From an uncultured Cellvibrio sp. (GTDB lineage Bacteria; Pseudomonadota; Gammaproteobacteria; Pseudomonadales; Cellvibrionaceae): 10,611 nucleotides of DNA. The position numbers were made by a program, and so were the translations under genes. Under the pieces are notes generated by a model that saw only the letters and a program-made list of their open reading frames with translations, did no database searches and was not told the origin of the DNA. Numbering within the stretch: position 1 is the stretch's first letter; each line of letters opens with the position of its first letter. The DNA lies in the NCBI GenBank assembly GCA_946481095.1, contig CAMLML010000111.1:1-10611 (forward strand), given 5' to 3'. Of this stretch, positions 1 through 6,534 are shown in pieces.

Positions 1-726
1 GATACGTAAATCAGGGCTATTGGCAAAAATATTTTTTAACTCAAGCTCTGCTTCGGCGGCAGAAACGCCGGGTTTTAATTTTGCCAGGAGGCGTACCAGC
101 GGTGAATCTTTCAGTAAAAAATGATTGGCTTCTTTGCGAAGTGGTAGCCAGATCTGGTTATTAAACGGGAAGACATAATCCCGGGGCATCACACCGACCA
201 CTTCAACCTGTTGTCGGTTGATTTGTACAGTCTTGCCGATGATCGTTTCATCGCCACCAAAATAGTTTTGCCAAATGTCATAGCCAATGATCGCCACCTG
301 GGGATTGCCTGTGATTTGGTCATTATCATTGAGTGTACGACCTAACAGAGGTGCAACACCTGTGTATTCAAAAAAACCTGACCCGGCGAAAATTCCTTGA
401 TAACGAATAGATTTTACGCCATCGGATAACACGGCTGTTTCTGAACCAAAAGCCACTACCGATTCAAGGCTTTGGCTTTCATCTTTTATTTTCTGGTAAT
501 CGTGCAAAATACTTTGTTGAACGCGATTATCGACTGTGCGGTTAATAAACATCAAACGGTCGCCGTCTTTAAAATCCAGCGGGCGAAAAACTATGGTATT
601 GACGATGGACACCATAAAAATTGAAACGCCCAGCCCCACTGTCATCACCGCTATTGTCAGCGCAGTAAAGCCCGGTGTTTTTAATAAAATACGTAAGCTG
701 TATTTAATATCGAGTAACAGGTTCAT
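1..726 (-). CDS. MacB-type ABC transporter permease, N-terminal 242 residues (cut by left edge)
   Basis: This is an inner-membrane permease subunit of a MacB/FtsX-type ABC exporter. The reverse strand reads without a stop from an ATG at 726 to the window edge. The protein begins MNLLLDIKYSLRILLKTPGF and has one transmembrane helix at about residues 19-45. A periplasmic MacB-PCD-like domain follows, with LGRTL, VAIIGYDIW, VVGVMPRDYVFP and IWLPL blocks. These blocks are typical of the large group of MacB-like permeases annotated as ABC permeases or ADOP proteins. The C-terminal FtsX helices lie outside the window. Its ATG overlaps the stop of the upstream ATPase gene (ATGA, 723-726), so translation is probably coupled and the two proteins should form one transporter. 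The substrate cannot be told from sequence. It could be a peptide, macrolide-like compound or lipid. Confidence 0.9.
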   Translation of the reverse strand, partial: MNLLLDIKYSLRILLKTPGFTALTIAVMTVGLGVSIFMVSIVNTIVFRPLDFKDGDRLMFINRTVDNRVQQSILHDYQKIKDESQSLESVVAFGSETAVLSDGVKSIRYQGIFAGSGFFEYTGVAPLLGRTLNDNDQITGNPQVAIIGYDIWQNYFGGDETIIGKTVQINRQQVEVVGVMPRDYVFPFNNQIWLPLRKEANHFLLKDSPLVRLLAKLKPGVSAAEAELELKNIFANSPDLRI

Positions 727-1484
727 GCTACACCTGCGTGCAATTCGTCAGCATCAATCGATGAGGTCTGTAAATAATGTTTGTGTGTAGACTTGTCGCT
801 GGCAATATCACTGACGATTTGCCCATCCATCATTTGCACAATTCTTTGTGCGCGATTGGCCGAGCGTGGGTCGTGGGTCACAATACAAATAGTGGCACCG
901 TTGGCATGCAGGTTATCCAGTAATACCATCACGTCCGCTGCATTTTTTGAATCAAGATTACCTGTTGGCTCATCTGCTAATAACAAGGCAGGTTTTCCTG
1001 CAATCGCTCGTGCAATCGCCACACGTTGTTGCTGGCCGCCGGATAATTGCGAAGGATAATGATTGACGCGATGATGCATGCCCACTTCTTCCAATGCAGT
1101 TTGCACCATGGATTGACGCTGTTGTTTGCTGAGATCATTGCGATAAGTCAGCGGCAGTTCAACATTTTCCCTGACAGTCATGTCGCTGATCAAATTGAAT
1201 GATTGAAAAATAAATCCGATTTCTTTGTTGCGAATTTGGCTGCGTTGTTTGTTATTCAATTCGCTGACCAGCAAACCGGATAGATGATATTTGCCGGATG
1301 ATGAACTATCCAGTAATCCCATCACCGACAGCAATGTAGATTTGCCACAACCCGAAGGCCCGGTAATCGAAACATATTCGCCTTGTGTAATCGTTAAATT
1401 AATATTGCCCAGTGCATGGGTTTCCATGTCATCTGAAATAAATATTTTTTTGATGGAATCCATTTTAATCAGTTGCTTGGCCAT
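723..1484 (-). CDS. ABC transporter ATP-binding protein, MacB/LolD type
   Basis: This is the cytoplasmic ATPase that powers the permease encoded next to it. All nucleotide-binding motifs are intact in the 253-residue protein: Walker A GPSGCGKST at 42-50, Q-loop Q94 in FIFQSFNLI, signature LSGGQQQR at 147-154, Walker B LLLADEPTGNLD at 167-178, and the switch histidine in THD at 203-205. The length and the FIFQSFNLI and DEPTGNLDS blocks place it in the o228/MacB/LolD/FtsE-like group of about 220-250 residues. There is a C-terminal tail of about 30 residues after the usual end of the domain. A good ribosome site (GAGGA, seven bases before ATG on the minus strand) supports the start. It overlaps the permease gene by 4 bp and lies 160 bp after the small membrane-protein gene. 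That gap contains a strong palindrome. Confidence 0.95.
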   Translation of the reverse strand: MAKQLIKMDSIKKIFISDDMETHALGNINLTITQGEYVSITGPSGCGKSTLLSVMGLLDSSSSGKYHLSGLLVSELNNKQRSQIRNKEIGFIFQSFNLISDMTVRENVELPLTYRNDLSKQQRQSMVQTALEEVGMHHRVNHYPSQLSGGQQQRVAIARAIAGKPALLLADEPTGNLDSKNAADVMVLLDNLHANGATICIVTHDPRSANRAQRIVQMMDGQIVSDIASDKSTHKHYLQTSSIDADELHAGVA

Positions 1485-1528
1485 TATGACATCCTCGGTT
1501 TGTAATCAATTTTTGTTTGGTTTCACTT

Positions 1529-1578
1529 CGTCATTCCTGCGAATAATCACTTCCATGTGATTATTCGCAGGAATGACG
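1529..1578. repeat. Perfect 22-bp inverted repeat, REP-like intergenic element
   Basis: The arms 1529-1550 and 1557-1578 are exact reverse complements separated by a 6-base loop (TTCCAT). Each arm ends outward in CGTCATTCCTGCG. The right half plus loop (1548-1578) recurs at 10580-10610 with one mismatch, so it belongs to a dispersed family and is not a local operator. It lies in the gap between the DUF6326-like gene and the ATPase gene. Transcribed from the minus strand it would form a very stable hairpin. It has no following U-run, so a standard Rho-independent terminator is unlikely. Transcript stabilisation or attenuation is possible. Confidence 0.9.
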
Positions 1579-1644
1579 ATTAACTTTAATTTGTGTAAAA
1601 GTCTTGAATTCTAGAAAAGTGAAAAAATAAATCAGCCTATATAT

Positions 1645-2061
1645 TCACACTTGTGATTGGCTGGCTATTTTGGGTTTCCAGCTAATTGCTATGAAAAGAA
1701 TCAGTATGGCAACACCAATTTCGATCACACTAAAAAATATAAAATGAAGTGTTCCACCCATGGATAAAGCAAAAATCTGACCCGCCCCTGTTATTAAAGC
1801 AGCGATAATATTGGCGTATTTATTTGGTTGGAATACAAGATACCTAGATAACACAATCATTATCATGGGTACCTCCACAATAAAGGAAAAATACAGTAAA
1901 AATTCCTGGGTGATTTTCAGGCTGTCGGAGCCGCCGTTCAACAACATTTGCAACATAGGCGCGTAATGAAGCGTGAAAACATCACAAAAAATATAATTCA
2001 CTGTCAAAAATATCCAGAGTAAGGATAAAAGTTTTCTTGTGTCACCATTCCATTCAAACAT
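1645..2061 (-). CDS. Small four-helix membrane protein, DUF6326-like
   Basis: This 138-residue protein appears to have four transmembrane helices, at about residues 9-29, 52-74, 80-102 and 105-127. Short polar ends and a basic C-terminus (WKPKIASQSQV) complete it. The pattern LWIFLTVNYIFCDVFTL near the start, the central EVPMIMIVLSRYL and the last-helix block FFSVIEIGVAILILFIAISW resemble the DUF6326 group of uncharacterised membrane proteins. That assignment is from memory of the family pattern and is moderate. A good ribosome site (GGAG, seven bases before ATG) supports the start. It begins only 15 bp after the stop of the fusion-protein gene, so the two are surely cotranscribed. An accessory membrane subunit of the ABC system is possible. 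An unrelated passenger gene in the operon is equally possible. Confidence 0.75.
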   Translation of the reverse strand: MFEWNGDTRKLLSLLWIFLTVNYIFCDVFTLHYAPMLQMLLNGGSDSLKITQEFLLYFSFIVEVPMIMIVLSRYLVFQPNKYANIIAALITGAGQIFALSMGGTLHFIFFSVIEIGVAILILFIAISWKPKIASQSQV

Positions 2062-2076
2062 GTTTTTTCTCCGCCG

Positions 2077-3333
2077 TTAAAGTGTTAAGTGTAATCGTGA
2101 GTAACTATCCAATTCGGATTGATCTGAAACAATAATTTGATCATCGGCTTTCAAGCCGCTGACAATTTCAATTTTGCTGGCAGATCCCCTGCCAAATTCA
2201 ACCAACACTTTGTCGGCAAATTTTCCATCCTCCGATACTTTAAAAACGCGCATTTTGCGAAAATTTTGTGAGTAAGCCGGGCGTTCTACATATAAAGCGT
2301 TATTTAATGCAGCCACCATTATTTCGCCATCAATGGTTAATTCAGGTCGGGCATCACCGGGTAATGGCTCACTGAATTCAACGTCAACTTCCACTGTGCC
2401 GTTAACAACCGAAGGCGAAATACGCGAGACCACACCGGCAACACGATTATTACGCGTATCAACACTGACTTGCTGACCCATTACCACCTGTTGAATTTGC
2501 ATTTCCGGCACCAACATGCGGGCAATCAACTTATCCTGTTGTACCAGCTTGGCAATATTGGTTCCTAAAACAAGTTGTTGTCCGGGTTCAATGGCAACTT
2601 CTTGCACAACACTTTCCATAGTGGCGCGCACTTCAAGTTGTTCCACTTGTTGTTGAGCGCGTTGTATTTGTTTTTCCATTTTTTTTACGCGGGCATTTTT
2701 TGCAGCAATTTGTGCAGTAACGTTTTCCTGCATACTTTTGGTTCGGCTTTGCTCAATCTGCCATCGCTCTTTGCGTTGTTCGGTTTGCATTTGAATGGAT
2801 TCATATTCTATTTTTGAAATAGAACCTTGATTGCGTTCACGTAAAAATGTTTGTGCATTGAGGGTTAATTCAGAACTTTTAAATAAACTTTTTGCTTCCA
2901 ATTCCACCGCTCTTTGATCCAACAATGCCGATTCCAAATCTTTTATTTCAGCACTGTTCTGTGCATGAAGCGCCTCCATATCCCATTGCAATTCTTCGTA
3001 AGCCTGTTCCAATTCGGAATTGCTTAATTCAGCAATGATGTCACCCGCTTTTACCTGCGTCCCGGGCTTTACCAATACCCGCTCAACCCGCCCATTCACT
3101 TCTGCTGCCAACCAACGAATCTGTGTAGGCACCAGGGTTCCGGGCGCACGCACAATAATGTCAAAATTCCCCTGACTAACACTGGCCAAACGCAATGTAT
3201 CGCGCTCAACACTGTAATCAGATGAGTTATACAAACTGTAAATAACCCCCCCAACAAGCACCGCCCCCACAACCCCGGCAATCACCCACCAGAGTTTAAA
3301 TTTACTTTGTTTCCGACTACGAATAATATCCAC
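2077..3333 (-). CDS. HlyD/MacA-family periplasmic membrane fusion protein
   Basis: This is the periplasmic adaptor of an ABC exporter, bridging the inner-membrane permease toward an outer-membrane channel. From the GTG at 3333 it has 418 residues: a short cytoplasmic basic tail (DIIRSRKQSKFK), one membrane anchor at about 14-34, and a first lipoyl-like half (VNGRVERVLVKPGTQVKAGD, about 80-98). A long coiled-coil hairpin rich in Glu, Gln and Lys follows (about 105-240), then the second lipoyl half (about 230-265), a beta-barrel, and a membrane-proximal domain ending GLKADDQIIVSDQSELD. The start is uncertain. The frame has no ATG. TTG at 3345 would add MGSH, while GTG at 3333 gives an MDIIR-type N-terminus that is common in such adaptors. 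No strong ribosome site decides between them. It is the first gene of the minus-strand locus. No outer-membrane TolC-like gene is visible. Confidence 0.88.
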   Translation of the reverse strand: MDIIRSRKQSKFKLWWVIAGVVGAVLVGGVIYSLYNSSDYSVERDTLRLASVSQGNFDIIVRAPGTLVPTQIRWLAAEVNGRVERVLVKPGTQVKAGDIIAELSNSELEQAYEELQWDMEALHAQNSAEIKDLESALLDQRAVELEAKSLFKSSELTLNAQTFLRERNQGSISKIEYESIQMQTEQRKERWQIEQSRTKSMQENVTAQIAAKNARVKKMEKQIQRAQQQVEQLEVRATMESVVQEVAIEPGQQLVLGTNIAKLVQQDKLIARMLVPEMQIQQVVMGQQVSVDTRNNRVAGVVSRISPSVVNGTVEVDVEFSEPLPGDARPELTIDGEIMVAALNNALYVERPAYSQNFRKMRVFKVSEDGKFADKVLVEFGRGSASKIEIVSGLKADDQIIVSDQSELDSYSRLHLTL

Positions 3334-3759
3334 GTGACTGCCCAAACCTGTGATGAATAGTCCCCATAGAGCAGCAACCGGGCCAACTGGAAAATTTTTA
3401 ATAAAAACAGGCGTTTAATAAAAATGAAGAAGAACAGCTAATCTTGAGTTGTTCTGTTATTGAGATGGTTGGGGGAATTGTTGTAGCGGAAATGGGACAG
3501 TGTTTTGGCGTGCATATCTATGTTTTGCCTGGACCAATAAATAAATCCAGCCCAGCAGTGCATAAAGTTAAACCCACAATAAAAAATGCTAAACCAAAAC
3601 CATCGGTTCGTTGATGCAGTTACTCGTAAACTTTTTTATAGCGTCATCTATTACTCCGGCAATTAAGATTACCTGCAAATAAATGAATTTCTCTCGGGTA
3701 ATTGGGCTGTTCTACTGGAGAATCTATATTGCCGGATTAATAGTAACGTAGTGGTTTGT
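3334..3759. other. Intergenic region with no intact gene
   Basis: About 410 bases separate the fusion-protein start from the stop of the orphan gene at 3760. It must hold the promoter of the minus-strand export locus, but I could not pick convincing -35 and -10 boxes. The only structure seen is a possible decayed coding remnant at 3518-3712, listed separately. No tRNA, no U-tract terminator and no strong inverted repeat were found here. Confidence 0.6.
3518..3712 (-). pseudogene. Possible frameshifted remnant of a small membrane protein
   Basis: Two overlapping minus-strand frames read like parts of one protein. The upstream frame gives REKFIYLQVILIAGVIDDAI followed by KKFTSNCINEP. The next frame continues from there as TDGFGLAFFIVGLTLCTAGL and DLFIGPGKT, then stops at 3518-3520. 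The second part has the look of a C-terminal membrane helix with a short polar tail. There is no start codon with a ribosome site, and a stop lies immediately upstream at 3713-3715. I do not recognise the family. Chance open frames in AT-rich DNA could also explain it. Confidence 0.25.
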
Positions 3760-4281
3760 CTAGGCGTCATCCCAATTAATCTCATTTCCATTTATATCTG
3801 TGGAATAACAATAGACTTTGTGTGATTTTAAAGCTCCATCCAACTTCTCATGATGAGGTGTCCAATAGTTAGCACCTGTTCTTAAAGGGTCTGGCTCCAA
3901 ATGTCCAGCACCGATAACTACGATAACGTCGAACCCGTTGACCAAAAATTTTTTTGCTAATGTCAAAATGTTCTTGTATTGCTTGTTATGTCGATCTGGT
4001 GAGGTTTCTCCACCGTCGGAATCGAAACCGAAACATTTTCCAGGTTTGATTTTTTTTCTCAGAAAGTCCTTATCAAGTGAACCTCCCTTTTTATGCGTGG
4101 TCACATCGTCAAGGATTCCATCTATTGAACCCGATTCTTCTGGTTTGCCGTCGTAATTGATTTCTAATAAAACGACATAATTGTTTCCAATTTTTCCGTT
4201 TATACTTTTGAATCGTTGGTAATTGGATTTAATTGATCCATCCTTACCGTGATCATCTCCGATGAAAACAACTTTGCCCAT
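3760..4281 (-). CDS. Orphan hypothetical protein, possibly EreA/ChaN- or TraB/TIKI-like
   Basis: I do not firmly recognise this 173-residue protein. It has no signal peptide or membrane helix, so it is probably cytoplasmic. Three blocks stand out. They are an N-terminal beta strand ending in acid and histidine (VVFIGDDHG, residues 4-12), a strand ending in a glutamate (YVVLLEINYD, 35-44), and a glycine-histidine block after a strand (VIVVIGAGHLEPDP, 119-132). A strand-D-x-H, strand-E, G-x-G-H order resembles the EreA/ChaN and TraB/PrgY/TIKI hydrolase groups, where such residues line the active site. At 173 residues it is shorter than most of those, and the middle is polar and low in complexity (GGETSPDRHNKQ). 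A ribosome site (GGGAG, about eight bases before ATG) supports the start. It stands alone between long intergenic gaps, which suggests a transferred or accessory gene. Confidence 0.7.
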   Translation of the reverse strand: MGKVVFIGDDHGKDGSIKSNYQRFKSINGKIGNNYVVLLEINYDGKPEESGSIDGILDDVTTHKKGGSLDKDFLRKKIKPGKCFGFDSDGGETSPDRHNKQYKNILTLAKKFLVNGFDVIVVIGAGHLEPDPLRTGANYWTPHHEKLDGALKSHKVYCYSTDINGNEINWDDA

Positions 4282-4436
4282 ACAAATTCTCCCATTTTTT
4301 TAGTGAAAGTATATTTATGACCAGGTTTTGATAACTGGTTAAAGAATGATTCCAAGTTTATTGTGATGCAAGATATTGGTAGACAGTAGCTAAGTTTTAT
4401 TGCTAAAGCAATATCAATGACTTATGAAAAGAGTAA

Positions 4437-4538
4437 TTAGGTGACTAATTTATTTTTAATTTTTAATGAAATAAAATGCGACAGATGATTTTTATATATT
4501 GCTATCCCATTTTAATTGGTAGGTAAATTAGTCACTAA
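4437..4538. repeat. 102-bp AT-rich segment bounded by inverted repeats
   Basis: GTGACTAATTTA at 4441-4452 is the exact reverse complement of TAAATTAGTCAC at 4524-4535. With one bulged base (G4440) the pairing extends through TTA at 4437-4439 and TAA at 4536-4538. The 71-base interior is very AT-rich and encodes nothing. It could be a small miniature inverted-repeat element, the remains of an insertion sequence, or paired operator half-sites. Only one copy is visible in the window. Confidence 0.55.
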
Positions 4539-4625
4539 AGTTGTGTAATTTTTTCACTGCAAAATATTTCATTATGACGCTATCGGCTATCCTTGAATCA
4601 ACGCGTAACTTGGAATAAAAACCTT

Positions 4626-4725
4626 GTAGGTTGGAAGAGCGAAGCGGCTTCCGACATGTTCGGTTCAAAGACATGTCTGTAATTGGTCAATTTGTCGGAA
4701 GTCGGCTTTGCCTCTTCCAACCTAC
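4626..4725. repeat. GTAGGTTGG...CCAACCTAC long imperfect hairpin
   Basis: The arms 4626-4656 and 4693-4725 are near-perfect reverse complements, matching over about 30 positions with a few mismatches and a 2-base length difference. The outer 14 bases (GTAGGTTGGAAGAG) match exactly. ACATGT also occurs twice near the loop, at 4654-4659 and 4671-4676. The same outer ends recur at 8150-8221 and partly at 10418-10444, so this is one member of a dispersed repeat family. It ends 84 bases before the first GH43 start codon. Confidence 0.85.
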
Positions 4726-4809
4726 GGCTGTGATTAAATATTAAAATTGGAATTATTGTGCTCGTTTAAAATAGTGGCGCGCTAGAAGAAAAAATCATTG
4801 AGATAAAAA

Positions 4810-6471
4810 ATGAAATCAAAACAGTTATTGAATGCAGTCCAAATTTTGTTTGTCACCTTCTTTCTCGGCGCTTGTGATTCTATTTTGACAAAACCTGCTG
4901 AGAAGACGGTTCCCTGGCAAGCCGATTTAGGTAACGGTTTTTATCAAAATCCCATTTTATATGCTGACTATTCAGATCCTGATGTGGTGGCAGTGGGTGA
5001 TGATTTTTACATGACGGCTTCCAGTTTTAACGCTGCGCCTGGCTTACCTATTTTGCATTCAAAGGATTTGGTTAACTGGCAATTGATCAATTATGCATTG
5101 CCGGTTTTGGTTCCGGAAAATGTTTTTGCGGTGCCACAACATGGCAATGGTGTCTGGGCACCGAACATTCGTTATCACGATGGGTTTTATTGGATTTTTT
5201 ATCCTGACCCTGATTACGGAATTTATGTTATCAAAACGCAAAATCCAGCCGGGGCCTGGAGTAAACCAACATTGATATTACCCGGCAAAGGTCTAATCGA
5301 CCCAACGCCATTATGGGATGACGATGGCAAAGCTTATTTATTACATGGTTGGGCAAAAAGCCGAGCGGGATTTAATAATATTTTGACTTTGCATTCCATG
5401 TCTTGGGATGCATCCACTGTTGAATCAAATGGACATCATTTAATTGATGCTAACGCTATACCCGGTTACAAAACCCTTGAAGGCCCCAAGTTTTATAAAC
5501 GTAATGGCTACTATTATATTTTTGCGCCTGAGGGTGGAGTTCCGGTTGGCACTCAAGCTGTATTCCGTGCAAAGAATATTCAGGGGCCTTACGAATTTAA
5601 AAAAGTGATGGTGCAGGGCACAAGTTCCACTAATGGGCCGCATCAGGGAGCCTGGATATCCACATCAAAAGGCGAGGATTGGTTTGTGCATTTTCAGAGC
5701 CGGGGCGCTCATGGTCGTATTGTGCATTTGCAACCTATGCATTGGAAAAATGATTGGCCCGTGATTGGTGTCGATTCGGATAATGATGGCGTTGGTAACC
5801 CTGTTCAGTTTTACAAAAAACCCGACTTGCCAACACAGAAGGTTAGCAATTTACCATTCATGGATTCCTTCGATAAACAATCGCTGGGTTTGCAATGGCA
5901 ATGGAACGCAAATTTCCAAACCCGTTGGTATTCACTTAATGATGCGCCAGGCTATCTACGATTGTTTGCGACTGACGATGTTGCGCCGCTCACACAAAAT
6001 CTTTGGTTAAACCCTGCGATATTGTTGCAAAAATTACCTGCTCCAAAATTTATTGCGCAAACCAGATTGGTCATTCCGGAGGGTGCAGACAACCTTATGA
6101 GTGGCATGGTGTTATTGGGTGAGGATTATCGTTGGGTCGGTGTCAAAATTGGAAATGGTGTGGCTACTCTTGGCTTTGCAGAATGCAGAGATGCACGTTC
6201 AGGATGTCAGGAGATATTTAAGCCAGTCAGGAAACTTGAATCACAAGAAATTACGCTCAGGTTTTTTATTAATGAAGGTGGCTTGAGTGTGTCTGGATTT
6301 GTTGATGGTGAACATTTCGAAGTCAATGACGAATTATTTCAGGCGCGTCCAGGTCGTTGGGTGGGCGCAAAAATTGGATTGTTTGTACGTGCAATTGGCA
6401 AGTCAAATGGACAATATTTGGATTTTGATTATTTTAACATTGAAGCGCCAACCGAATGTTGCATGAAATAA
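4810..6471 (+). CDS. GH43 glycoside hydrolase lipoprotein with C-terminal CBM91-like domain
   Basis: This is an exported enzyme likely to release terminal xylose or arabinofuranose from hemicellulose oligosaccharides. The 553-residue protein starts with a lipoprotein signal whose lipobox is LGAC with Cys22, so it should be membrane-anchored. The five-bladed GH43 domain covers about 43-335. Expected catalytic residues are visible: base D56 in YSDPDV, pKa-tuning D164 in LIDPTPLWDDDG, and acid E224 in TLEGPKFYKRNGYYY. A second domain at about 345-545 (FMDSFDKQSLGLQWQWNANF, PGYLRLFA, WVGAKIGLFV) matches the beta-sandwich C-terminal domain of beta-xylosidases, now called CBM91. The sequence resembles subfamily GH43_12, an assignment made from memory. 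The ribosome site is weak (GAGAT). The second GH43 gene begins 63 bp downstream, probably in one transcript. Confidence 0.93.
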   Translation: MKSKQLLNAVQILFVTFFLGACDSILTKPAEKTVPWQADLGNGFYQNPILYADYSDPDVVAVGDDFYMTASSFNAAPGLPILHSKDLVNWQLINYALPVLVPENVFAVPQHGNGVWAPNIRYHDGFYWIFYPDPDYGIYVIKTQNPAGAWSKPTLILPGKGLIDPTPLWDDDGKAYLLHGWAKSRAGFNNILTLHSMSWDASTVESNGHHLIDANAIPGYKTLEGPKFYKRNGYYYIFAPEGGVPVGTQAVFRAKNIQGPYEFKKVMVQGTSSTNGPHQGAWISTSKGEDWFVHFQSRGAHGRIVHLQPMHWKNDWPVIGVDSDNDGVGNPVQFYKKPDLPTQKVSNLPFMDSFDKQSLGLQWQWNANFQTRWYSLNDAPGYLRLFATDDVAPLTQNLWLNPAILLQKLPAPKFIAQTRLVIPEGADNLMSGMVLLGEDYRWVGVKIGNGVATLGFAECRDARSGCQEIFKPVRKLESQEITLRFFINEGGLSVSGFVDGEHFEVNDELFQARPGRWVGAKIGLFVRAIGKSNGQYLDFDYFNIEAPTECCMK

Positions 6472-6524
6472 CGTTAATTTGAATCAATGACCATTGACTC
6501 ATTTTTAAAAAATACTCATCACAC

Positions 6525-6530
6525 GAGAGA
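6525..6530 (+). promoter_or_regulatory. Ribosome binding site deciding the second GH43 start
   Basis: GAGAGA lies four bases before the ATG at 6535. No such site precedes the in-frame ATG at 6487. Starting at 6535 puts a standard signal peptide right at the N-terminus. Confidence 0.6.
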
Positions 6531-6534
6531 TATT

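Larger units (their letters stand above)
4282..4809. other. AT-rich intergenic region with two inverted-repeat elements
   Basis: This 528-base gap separates the divergently transcribed orphan gene and the first GH43 gene, so promoters for both must lie here. It holds a small hairpin (TATTGC/GCAATA, 4398-4413), a 12-bp inverted repeat around 4437-4538, and a long GTAGGTTGG-type hairpin at 4626-4725. The first part is markedly AT-rich. I saw no convincing reading frame longer than about 15 codons with a ribosome site. Confidence 0.7.

Noticed and set aside
781..1560. Plus-strand open frames opposite the ATPase gene
   Set aside because: The minus-strand frame carries every ABC ATPase motif. The plus-strand frames are Cys/Ser-rich shadows with no ribosome sites.
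4747..4772. TTGGAA and TAAAAT as a promoter for the GH43 genes
   Set aside because: The spacer is only 14 bases, too short for a sigma-70 promoter, and AT-rich DNA gives many such matches.
5059..6286. Several open frames on both strands within the first GH43 gene
   Set aside because: They are overlapped by a complete GH43 protein with catalytic residues and show no independent start signals.
6487..6534. Upstream in-frame ATG that would lengthen the second GH43 protein by 16 residues
   Set aside because: No ribosome site precedes it and the extra polar residues would sit in front of a well-formed signal peptide. The ATG at 6535 has GAGAGA at proper spacing.
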